64,000 nt of DNA from Rhodospirillales bacterium (GTDB taxonomy: Bacteria; Pseudomonadota; Alphaproteobacteria; SMXQ01): positions 248,001-312,000 of the forward strand of contig JABIXC010000017.1 of NCBI GenBank assembly GCA_018666775.1, given 5' to 3'. Below, piece after piece: positions 56,926 to 64,000 of this stretch. The position numbers and the translations under genes were made by a program. The notes under the pieces were generated by a model. The model searched no databases, had not been told where the DNA came from, and was given only the letters and a program-made list of their open reading frames with translations. The first letter of the stretch is position 1, and the number at the start of each line of letters is the position of its first letter.

Positions 56926-58425
56926 TTAGGCCTTGGACTTTTCTCTGCCTTCTTTCAGGAGCCAGGAAAACATTTCTTTGGTTTTAATGGCAGTTTCGGG
57001 CAAGGGCATGTTGACGATTGGGTAATCGTCTTTCCAATGGAACGGCCGGCAGGCATCGATGATGCAGCGTGAATTGGTGTAATTGCCGATTGCTTTATCT
57101 TGGGGTGAAATGCACGGGTCCAACGGGGTGGACCAGGCATTGTGGATGATATCGATGGATTCTGCAGGATTGCTCCGGCTGGTGACCGCCCACATCAGTT
57201 CTTCCAGATTGGCAATATCGACATCTTCATCGACCACCATGACATATTTACCGGCATATGCGCCTGATCGGCACTGGGCCGCAACATGGCCCGCCTGGCG
57301 GGCATGGCCGGGATAGCGTTGCTTGATGGCAACGGCGGTCAATTGACGCGAACCGCCCGCTTCATGGCACCAGGTGGCAACCACATCGGGGACACCGGCT
57401 TTTTGCATTTCGTCTTTCAAAATGGCCGAGCGCATGACGGCGCGATAGCGGGCCTGTTCTTCCGGGGGGCGTTGCGGGGGGCAGCCTAAAATGATCGGAT
57501 CATTGCGGTGATAGATGGCTTTGATGTCGAGAACAGGTTCGGCCCGCATCTTTGATCCATAATAACCAGTCCATTCACCAAACGGGCCTTCGGGTGCGCG
57601 GTTGCCGGGCTGGACAAACCCTTCGATGACCATTTCGGCACTGGCGGGGAAAGGAAGACCTGTGTGTTTGCCCTTGATCACTTTCATGGGGCGGCCGCGA
57701 TAGGCGCCGGCAATATCAAATTCGCACACCCCATAAGGGATTTCAGTACACCCCATCAGGAAGGTCAATGGATCACCGCCGACAACGATACAAACCGGCA
57801 TGGCTTCGCCACGGGCTTCGTATTTATCGCGATGAATGCGGCCATGTTTGCCCGGTGAAATATAGAACCCAACTTGTTTTTTATTCTGGATCATCACGCG
57901 GTACGTGCCGACATTGATCCAGTCTTCGTCTGGGTCGCGGGTGACATTGAAAGACCCGGTGCCAATGTAGCGCCGCCCTTCATCGCGGTCGTGCCAAACC
58001 GGGGTTGGGAATTTGGTGATGTCGATGTCATCACCTTCTAAAATGTTTTCCAATATCGGGCCTTCGGTGACTTCTTCGGGGGCCAACGGCTTTTTGGCGA
58101 TTTCCCTGAAATGGGTCAGAAAGGCTTCGGACAGGCCAACCTTATCAAGGTCTGTCGGCAGGCCCAGGGTCATGTTCTTGCGGCTGGCCCCAAAGAAATT
58201 GGTCAGCACACGCATGCCGTCTTCGACGCCCGGAATCTTTTCAAACAAAGCCACCGGGGCATTTTCATCATGCTGCAGCAATTCTGCGGCCATGCCGATG
58301 TCATCTTCCCAGGTATAATTTTGCCCGACCTTCAGCTCGCCTAATTTATCGGCTTCTTCAATCCACCCACGCAGATCATCAAAGGGAACGTTGACCTTGA
58401 AATTATCACTGGCATTGTCGGACAT
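56926..58425 (-). CDS. UbiD-family decarboxylase
   Basis: A 499-residue prenylated-FMN-dependent (de)carboxylase. Family landmarks are GTGSFNVTRDPDEDW, KTGLPFPAS-like HTGLPFPASAEMVIEGF (catalytic Glu region), PFGEWTGYYG and MVVDEDVDIANLEELMWAV. The length matches UbiD. No ubiX (cofactor prenyltransferase) is adjacent. Placement in a catabolic region and not with ubiquinone genes suggests a role in degrading an aromatic or unsaturated acid, but UbiD itself cannot be excluded. Confidence 0.88.
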   Translation of the reverse strand: MSDNASDNFKVNVPFDDLRGWIEEADKLGELKVGQNYTWEDDIGMAAELLQHDENAPVALFEKIPGVEDGMRVLTNFFGASRKNMTLGLPTDLDKVGLSEAFLTHFREIAKKPLAPEEVTEGPILENILEGDDIDITKFPTPVWHDRDEGRRYIGTGSFNVTRDPDEDWINVGTYRVMIQNKKQVGFYISPGKHGRIHRDKYEARGEAMPVCIVVGGDPLTFLMGCTEIPYGVCEFDIAGAYRGRPMKVIKGKHTGLPFPASAEMVIEGFVQPGNRAPEGPFGEWTGYYGSKMRAEPVLDIKAIYHRNDPIILGCPPQRPPEEQARYRAVMRSAILKDEMQKAGVPDVVATWCHEAGGSRQLTAVAIKQRYPGHARQAGHVAAQCRSGAYAGKYVMVVDEDVDIANLEELMWAVTSRSNPAESIDIIHNAWSTPLDPCISPQDKAIGNYTNSRCIIDACRPFHWKDDYPIVNMPLPETAIKTKEMFSWLLKEGREKSKA

Positions 58426-58500
58426 ATCGATTGCTCACTTTTTGAAATTTTCTCTAGAAGGCGCGCAATTTAGCGCAGGAAACGCCCTTACGCACGGTTT

Positions 58501-59739
58501 TTATGGTGTTTTTTGTGCATCAAGGGTGACAATCTCCAAAGGACCCGAAAGGGTTTTGTGAACAGGACATTTATCGGCAATTTCCAGCAATCTTATGCGC
58601 TGTTCGCCATCAAGGCTGCCGGTCAGGGTGATTTTGCGCACAATGCGATAGATTTTGCCGTCCCCGCCATCTGTTTGGTCACAATCATCGCGATGAACCC
58701 TGCCATGATCGAGCGCCACAGAAACGCCTTCGAGCGGCCATCCCTTGTGATTTGCATACATGCGTAATGTCATGGCGGTGCAAGCCCCAAGGCCTGACAA
58801 CAAGAGATCATAAGGCCCAAACCCTTTATCGGTGCCCCCAAGCTTTTCAGGCTCATCAGCAATCAAGCTATGGTTTCCGGCGGTGATAGATTGGGCCAAA
58901 CCATTTTTGTTTATTTCTGTCACCAAAACGGCACTGTCTGTTTTGATGGGGGCATCGTCTGTTGATGGCTCAGTGATGTAGCGCCCGGCCCAGGCACTGA
59001 GGACATTGGCAACATACGTGGCATCTTCGGGGCGGGACACTAGATGATCGGCATCATCAAGGGAGACGAAGCTTTTGGGGTGTTTGGCAGCTCCAAAAAT
59101 GGTTGCCGCATTATCAATGCCAACGGTTGCGTCCCCCGGGGCATGAAAAATCAGCAATGCTTTGCCTAAATCTGACAGGTTTTCATGAACTTTCTGTTCT
59201 GCAATATCATCCAGAAATTGCTTTTGGATGGTGAAACCCCTGCCCCCAATTTTAACCCGGGCCTCACCCTCGGCCACGATTTTATCTGTTTGGTCATCAA
59301 ACAGATGGGCAACGTGTCCGGGATCTGCCGGTGCGCCAATGGTCGCAACGGCGCGGGCAGATGGAATGCTGTGGGCAGCGGCTAGCACGGCTGCCCCGCC
59401 TAAGGAATGGCCGACAAGGACTTCTGGCCCATGACCAAGGGTCTTTTCCATAAACTGAGCCGCTGCGATCAGATCGCCAACGTTTGATGAGAAATTTGTG
59501 TTGGCAAATTCGCCCTCTGATGCCCCAAGCCCGGTAAAATCAAATCGCAGCACGGCAAAGCCATGCTCCGTCAGCGCCGCAGCGATCCGTGTTGCCGCGT
59601 GAATGTCTTTGGAACAGGTAAAACAATGGGCAAACAGGGCTGTGGCCCGGACCCCGGTATCGGGGCTGTCCAGTCTTGCGGCCAGCTGGCTTTTGCCATC
59701 ATGGCCCAAAAATTCAACGCGTTCGCTGGTTATTGCCAT
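58501..59739 (-). CDS. Alpha/beta hydrolase-OsmC fusion protein
   Basis: A 412-residue two-domain protein. The N-terminal half is an alpha/beta hydrolase with nucleophile elbow VLVGHSLGGAAV, oxyanion-region AHCFTCSKD and catalytic His near DDADHLVSRPED. The C-terminal half (from about 275) is an OsmC/Ohr thiol-peroxidase-like domain. Its two redox cysteines are in LSGLGACTAMTLRMYANHKG and DKCPVHKTLSGPLE. The fusion is a recurring family, probably for organic hydroperoxide or acyl-ester detoxification. ATG 59739 has GGGATGGG upstream; 59748 is an alternative. Confidence 0.9.
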   Translation of the reverse strand: MAITSERVEFLGHDGKSQLAARLDSPDTGVRATALFAHCFTCSKDIHAATRIAAALTEHGFAVLRFDFTGLGASEGEFANTNFSSNVGDLIAAAQFMEKTLGHGPEVLVGHSLGGAAVLAAAHSIPSARAVATIGAPADPGHVAHLFDDQTDKIVAEGEARVKIGGRGFTIQKQFLDDIAEQKVHENLSDLGKALLIFHAPGDATVGIDNAATIFGAAKHPKSFVSLDDADHLVSRPEDATYVANVLSAWAGRYITEPSTDDAPIKTDSAVLVTEINKNGLAQSITAGNHSLIADEPEKLGGTDKGFGPYDLLLSGLGACTAMTLRMYANHKGWPLEGVSVALDHGRVHRDDCDQTDGGDGKIYRIVRKITLTGSLDGEQRIRLLEIADKCPVHKTLSGPLEIVTLDAQKTP

Positions 59740-59904
59740 TGCGCCCATCCCAAATTATTTAAAATCCTGAAAACATTAGCAGATCATTGGTTCCGGTGTG
59801 CTTGTCTTGCATTGATAAGGTTGGAAAAGACACGCATTGCGCCCTATAACTTAGGCCTGTTAGGGCATCTTTGCCTTTATTCTCGGCAAATTTTGAAGGT
59901 TTAT

Positions 59905-61146
59905 ATGAGCAGTTTATCTTTAACCGAAGCCCTCAAGGTTTTCGGCAATCGCAATTATGCCATCTACATGTTGGGCAATGTTCTTTCACAGATCGGGGAT
60001 TGGTCCCAACGTCTGGCCGTGGGCTGGTTGGCATGGGAATTGACCAAATCCCCATTCTGGCTTGGTGTCATCCTGTTTGCCGATCTGGCACCGACTATTC
60101 TAATCAGCCCCATTGGGGGTGCGCTGGCCGATCGTATGGATCGATTGCGCCTGACCAAGATGACACTATGGGCATCGGTTGTTCAGCCCGCCACTTTGGC
60201 CGCGCTTTATTTTACGGATGCGTTGAACATCTGGATATTGCTGGTGGCCACGGTTTATTTGGGCACGGTCCATGCCTTCAACCAAACCGTGCGCCTTGCC
60301 ATTGTGCCGCTTTTGGTGCCGGAAAAGGATATTCCCCGGGCAACACCGCTCAATTCCATTTGTTTCAATATGGCGCGATTTATCGGTCCTGCTGTGTTTG
60401 GCCTGATCGTCATGGTGGCCTCCGTCGGCTATGCCATTTTGGTCAATGTTTTTTCGTATCTTTTGTTTGCTTTCATCCTTCATTTCGTGACCCTTCGTGA
60501 TGAAGCGCTGGCACCGCGAAAGAAAAAACACATCCTGTCAGAAACCTGGGAAGGGTTGACCTATGCCATCACCCATCCGGGCATCGGGCCATTGTTAATC
60601 GTTTTAATCGCCAGCTCCTTTGGTACCCGGGCTTTCATGGACCTGTTGCCGGGGTTTGCCGATCAGGTGTTTGGTCGCGGACCAGAGGCATTGTCCATGA
60701 TGACCTCCGCCACGGCAGTGGGGGCGTTTTCGGGAGCTTTGTATCTTGCGATGCGGTCCACCACCAAGGGTTTGGCGACCGTTTCTATGGCTGCGTCCAT
60801 GCTGGTGGGGGTAGGATTAATCGCCTTTGCCTCTATTGATAATTTTTATATAGCAACCTTCGTGTTGATCTTTGTGGGTGCCGGGTTGTCGACATCGGCC
60901 GTGGGGGTTTTGACCCTGGTTCAAACATCGGTAAAACGCGAAATGCGCGGGCGTGTGATTGCAGTTTATGGCATTATTTTCCGGGGTGGCCCTGCCATTG
61001 GTGGATTGGCCATGGGTTGGATCGCCGAATGGACCGGGTTGCGTTGGCCTGTGGCGGGTGGTGGCTTGTTATGTGTTCTGGTCTGGTTTTGGGTGGTTGG
61101 TCGTCTTGGGACGGTACGAAAAGTACTTGAATCGGATATTAAATGA
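59905..61146 (+). CDS. MFS transporter
   Basis: A 413-residue major-facilitator protein with about eleven to twelve membrane helices. It begins SLTEALKVFGNRNYAIYMLG, then DWSQRLAVGWLAWELTKSP, and has the loop 2-3 motif GGALADRMDRLRLTK. It resembles the enterobactin-exporter-like (DHA3) branch. The substrate is unknown. I chose ATG 59905, with GAAGG eight bases upstream; an open frame extends to 59563 but overlaps the divergent gene. Its stop overlaps the Nudix ATG (ATGA). Confidence 0.87.
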   Translation: MSSLSLTEALKVFGNRNYAIYMLGNVLSQIGDWSQRLAVGWLAWELTKSPFWLGVILFADLAPTILISPIGGALADRMDRLRLTKMTLWASVVQPATLAALYFTDALNIWILLVATVYLGTVHAFNQTVRLAIVPLLVPEKDIPRATPLNSICFNMARFIGPAVFGLIVMVASVGYAILVNVFSYLLFAFILHFVTLRDEALAPRKKKHILSETWEGLTYAITHPGIGPLLIVLIASSFGTRAFMDLLPGFADQVFGRGPEALSMMTSATAVGAFSGALYLAMRSTTKGLATVSMAASMLVGVGLIAFASIDNFYIATFVLIFVGAGLSTSAVGVLTLVQTSVKREMRGRVIAVYGIIFRGGPAIGGLAMGWIAEWTGLRWPVAGGGLLCVLVWFWVVGRLGTVRKVLESDIK

Positions 61147-61748
61147 CCAAAGATGAGGATGTCGTCGTCGCGCAGAAAGAAACTGTTTATGACGGTTATT
61201 TTCAGGTTGAACGCTATCGGCTGAGCCATCGCTTGCACAAGGGTGGCATGAGCGAACAGATCATGCGTGAAGTGTTTGAACGCGGCCACGCCGTTGCGGT
61301 TTTACCGTTCGATCCCATCAACGACATGGTTGTGTTACAGGAACAATTTCGCGTTGGCGCCTATGCGGCAGGCCAAAATCCGTGGTTGACGGAAATTGTT
61401 GCTGGTATCATCGAAGACGGTGAAACCAATGAACAGGTGGCAATGCGGGAAACCAAGGAAGAAGCAGGCCTTGAAGCATTAGAATTATGGCCAATGGTGC
61501 GCTATTTGGCATCCCCCGGCGGCACATCGGAAACGGTGGAAGTCTTTCTTGCGAGGGTTGATAGCCCAAAAGAAGAAGGCGTGTTTGGTCTGGACCATGA
61601 AAACGAGGATATCCGCGTATTTCCCCTACCCTTTTTAGATGCCATGACGCTTTTGAAGGATGGAAAAATCAACAATTCCATGACTTTGATAGCCTTGCAA
61701 TGGCTGGCATTGAACCACAAGGCCGTGCTTGCGCGATGGCGGCCTTAA
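61143..61748 (+). CDS. Nudix hydrolase, ADP-ribose pyrophosphatase type
   Basis: A 201-residue NudF-like enzyme that would split ADP-ribose into AMP and ribose 5-phosphate. The Nudix box is GIIEDGETNEQVAMRETKEE followed by AGL, complete with its Arg and three Glu. LQEQFRVGAYAAG and YLASPGGTSETVEVFLARVD are typical of this subfamily. It is coupled to the MFS gene by a four-base overlap. Confidence 0.93.
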   Translation: MTKDEDVVVAQKETVYDGYFQVERYRLSHRLHKGGMSEQIMREVFERGHAVAVLPFDPINDMVVLQEQFRVGAYAAGQNPWLTEIVAGIIEDGETNEQVAMRETKEEAGLEALELWPMVRYLASPGGTSETVEVFLARVDSPKEEGVFGLDHENEDIRVFPLPFLDAMTLLKDGKINNSMTLIALQWLALNHKAVLARWRP

Positions 61749-61840
61749 CGGGACCCTTGATTCGCCTTGATTGGTTTGTCGGGGGCAGCTACAAAAAGTT
61801 ATAAAAACAATACAGACACAGGGCAGAACGGAAAAATTTC

Positions 61841-62845
61841 ATGGACATTCGTGACGGGTTTTTAGAAACCATTGGTAATAACCCCCTTATCCGGCTCAAC
61901 AAGGCGTCAGATGAAACGGGCTGTGAAATTCTGGGCAAGGCAGAATTTCTCAACCCCGGTGGCTCGGTCAAAGATCGGGCAGCGTTGTACATTATCAATG
62001 ATGCAGAAAAGCGCGGTGCGTTGAAACCGGGCGGTGTTGTGGTCGAAGGCACGGCTGGTAATACCGGCATTGGGCTGACGCTGGTGGGCAATGCCCGTGG
62101 GTATCGCTCCGTTATTGTCATTGCCGACACCCAAAGTCAGGAAAAAAAGGACATGTTGCGCCTTTGTGGGGCGCAATTAGTGGAAGTTCCAGCCGTTCCC
62201 TATTCTGATCCCAACAATTACGTCAAAGTATCCCAGCGTTTGGCCGATGAATTGAATAATTCGGAAGAAAATGGCGCCGTTTGGGCCAACCAATTCGATA
62301 ATGTTGCCAACCGTGAAGCCCATATTCAGGGCACAGGGCCTGAAATTTGGGAACAAACCGATGGCAAAGTCGATGGCTTTACCTGCGCCATTGGCACCGG
62401 CGGCACGTTGGCAGGTGTTGCCATGGCTCTGAAGGAGCGCAATCCCAATATCCAGATTGCCGCTGCTGATCCGGGCGGTGCGGCCATGTATGAATGGTTC
62501 AAAAACGGCGAATTGCTGTCCGAAGGCACCTCTATCACCGAAGGCATTGGCCAAGGACGCGTTACGGGCAATCTGGAAGGCGCACCCATCGATACGGCTT
62601 ACCGGGTCACGGACGAAGAAGCGTTGCCCATTGTGTTTGATCTTTTAAAGCATGAAGGGCTTTGCCTGGGTGGCAGCACCGGGATCAATGTTGGCGGTGC
62701 CATTCAAATGGCCAAGGAAATGGGCCCGGGCCATACAATCGTGACGGTGCTAGCAGATTTTGGGCAGCGCTACATGTCAAAATTGTTTAATCCAGCCTTC
62801 CTGAAAGAACGTAATCTTCCCATTCCAGAATGGCTTGATAAGTAA
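61841..62845 (+). CDS. cysK: Cysteine synthase A (O-acetylserine sulfhydrylase)
   Basis: A PLP enzyme that makes cysteine from O-acetylserine and sulfide. The PLP lysine is in LNPGGSVKDRAALYI. The phosphate-binding GTAGNTGIG and GTGGTLAGV loops are intact. The 334 residues and the C-terminal VLADFGQRYMSKLF fit CysK more than cystathionine beta-synthase, which has an extra domain. It precedes metC by 56 bases in the same direction, forming a sulfur amino-acid pair. Confidence 0.93.
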   Translation: MDIRDGFLETIGNNPLIRLNKASDETGCEILGKAEFLNPGGSVKDRAALYIINDAEKRGALKPGGVVVEGTAGNTGIGLTLVGNARGYRSVIVIADTQSQEKKDMLRLCGAQLVEVPAVPYSDPNNYVKVSQRLADELNNSEENGAVWANQFDNVANREAHIQGTGPEIWEQTDGKVDGFTCAIGTGGTLAGVAMALKERNPNIQIAAADPGGAAMYEWFKNGELLSEGTSITEGIGQGRVTGNLEGAPIDTAYRVTDEEALPIVFDLLKHEGLCLGGSTGINVGGAIQMAKEMGPGHTIVTVLADFGQRYMSKLFNPAFLKERNLPIPEWLDK

Positions 62846-62901
62846 TAAAAACAATGTCTTGTATTGTGTATCTTATCAATTAAATGAGGCTGTAAGGACC
62901 T

Positions 62902-64000
62902 GTGGCCCAAGACAAAAAAAAGCGACCCGTTGCAAAAAAGAAGCGTGCCTCAAAAAAAAGGGTGAACCCTGCAACTGCGGTAACGCAGGTCGGGCGCGAT
63001 TCAACCGCCAATTTTGGCGTTGTTAATCCGCCAGTTTATCACGCATCGACCGTGCTGTTTCCAACGCTGGCTGACCTGGAACGCATTTCCAAAGAACCCT
63101 TTGATCATGTCTATTACGGTCGCCATGGCACCCCAACCTCTTTTGCTTTCGAACAAGCCGTGGCTGAATTGGAAGGGGGGCACCGAAGCATCGCCACGAA
63201 TTCCGGATTAGCAGCCATTACGGGGGCTTTGATGGCATTCGTTCGCACCGGCGATCATGTTTTGGTGCCAGATTCCGCCTACAGCCCAACACGCAAATTT
63301 TGCGACACCATTTTAAAGGGGTTTGGGGTTGAGACCACCTATTACGACCCCCTGATTGGCACTAAAATCAAGGGTTTTATCCAGAAAAACACCAAAGTTG
63401 TCTTCACCGAAGCGCCCGGCTCCCTCACCTTTGAAGTGTCTGACATTCCGGCCATTGCAAAGGCCGCACACGCGGCAAAGGCCGTGGTGATGATGGATAA
63501 CAGTTGGGCCACGCCGATTTATTTTGCACCCTTTGATCATGGGGTGGATGTTTCCATTCAGGCTGGCACCAAATATCTTGTTGGCCATTCCGATGCCATG
63601 ATTGGGTCTGTGACCACCAATTCAGAAACACTATACAAACGCATCAAAGCATCCGTGACGATGACCAGTGGTGCGCCGTCACCCGATGATTGTTATTTGG
63701 CGTTGCGCGGCATCCGCACCCTTGCGGTTCGTCTTGATCGGCATCAGGAAACCGGCCTAAAGCTTGCCCATTGGCTTAAACGCCGACCAGAAGTCTCGCG
63801 CATACTCCATCCTGCCTTTACCGATTGCCCCGGGCATAAGCTCTGGCTGCGTGATTTTACGGGCGCATCGGGCCTTTTTTCCATCGTGTTGGCCAAACAT
63901 CACCGCAAAAAGGCGTTGGCTGCCATGCTGGATAATATGGCGCTGTTCAAAATGGGCTATAGCTGGGGCGGCTTTGAAAGCTTAATCCTGCCGGCAAACC
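62902..64000 (+). CDS. metC: Cystathionine beta-lyase (runs off the window)
   Basis: A PLP enzyme of the Cys/Met metabolism family that would split cystathionine to homocysteine, pyruvate and ammonia. It is truncated by the window end, with 366 codons visible. The start is a GTG with TAAGGA five bases upstream. The first 22 residues are a lysine/arginine-rich leader, then the core begins TQVGRDSTANFGVVNPPVYH. Landmarks are YYGRHGTPTSFAFEQAVAEL, ATNSGLAAITGALMAF and the PLP lysine in IQAGTKYLVGHSDAM. It follows cysK. Confidence 0.93.
   Translation, partial: MAQDKKKRPVAKKKRASKKRVNPATAVTQVGRDSTANFGVVNPPVYHASTVLFPTLADLERISKEPFDHVYYGRHGTPTSFAFEQAVAELEGGHRSIATNSGLAAITGALMAFVRTGDHVLVPDSAYSPTRKFCDTILKGFGVETTYYDPLIGTKIKGFIQKNTKVVFTEAPGSLTFEVSDIPAIAKAAHAAKAVVMMDNSWATPIYFAPFDHGVDVSIQAGTKYLVGHSDAMIGSVTTNSETLYKRIKASVTMTSGAPSPDDCYLALRGIRTLAVRLDRHQETGLKLAHWLKRRPEVSRILHPAFTDCPGHKLWLRDFTGASGLFSIVLAKHHRKKALAAMLDNMALFKMGYSWGGFESLILPAN

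Noticed and set aside
62846-62901. Possible SAM riboswitch before metC
   Set aside because: The gap is only 56 bases and shows no aptamer-like helices.

Overview
The window is a chromosomal segment of an alphaproteobacterium, most likely a free-living, probably marine or aquatic Rhodospirillales-like lineage. The main evidence is gene order. The run trmFO, squalene/phytoene-synthase-like, Mth938-domain, secF-secD-yajC, DUF815 ATPase, LysM/M23 lipoprotein, pcm, serS, tatC-tatB-tatA, scpB-scpA, nagZ, SPOR, argS, dgt, erpA is a classic alphaproteobacterial block. The popZ-valS pair, the DUF454 protein and the VOC and Bug-type periplasmic proteins point the same way. I see no phage, insertion sequence, CRISPR array or rRNA operon. 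No gap between genes reaches 300 bases; the longest (267 bases, before the chemoreceptor) holds a terminator and AT-rich promoter-like DNA.

Layout. 0-5.3 kb: a DUF454 membrane protein, tRNA-Lys, a two-domain VOC protein, coaD and gyrA. 5.3-11.2 kb: ssb divergent from uvrA, then trmFO and a squalene/phytoene-synthase-like gene. 11.3-12 kb: a tiny membrane ORF and a short PuuD/DUF989-type membrane protein. 12-21 kb: Sec accessory genes, a cell-wall lipoprotein, pcm, serS and tatABC. 21-25.2 kb: a ferric-iron ABC transporter with a near-perfect Fur box, sitting between tatA and scpB. 25.2-34.5 kb: scpBA, an M50 protease, nagZ, a SPOR protein, argS, dgt, erpA, xthA and a DinB-like protein. 34.5-45 kb: ilvD, a two-subunit Tat-exported molybdenum hydroxylase, valS, popZ, tolC and a second isoaspartyl-methyltransferase-like gene. 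45-47 kb: tRNA-Cys, tRNA-Asn and a Bug-type binding protein with an extra C-terminal domain. 47.3-49.6 kb: a chemoreceptor. 49.6-60 kb: an accessory catabolic region (FAH-family hydrolase, Dph6-like PP-loop protein, amidohydrolase, SDR, second Bug protein, cupin, sulfatase, UbiD decarboxylase, hydrolase-OsmC fusion). 60-64 kb: MFS transporter, Nudix hydrolase, cysteine synthase and the start of metC.

How it works together. The middle of the window is an envelope and protein-export neighbourhood. SecDF-YajC and TatABC export the lipoprotein, the binding proteins and the Mo-hydroxylase; the SPOR protein, NagZ and the degenerate LytM protein act on peptidoglycan. ScpAB and PopZ serve chromosome segregation and the cell pole. 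The 49-58 kb region looks like a pathway for an aromatic or carboxylated organic substrate, with uptake by Bug proteins, decarboxylation by UbiD and hydrolysis by FAH and amidohydrolase enzymes. Its substrate cannot be read from sequence.

The most unusual items are a 30-residue membrane ORF in front of the PuuD-like protein, a Bug-type binding protein fused to a lysine-rich beta-type domain, lysine-rich tails on several unrelated proteins, a 22-base tandem repeat in the ssb-uvrA divergent region where no LexA box is visible, an apparent CTG start in the iron permease, and an SDR lacking its catalytic serine.
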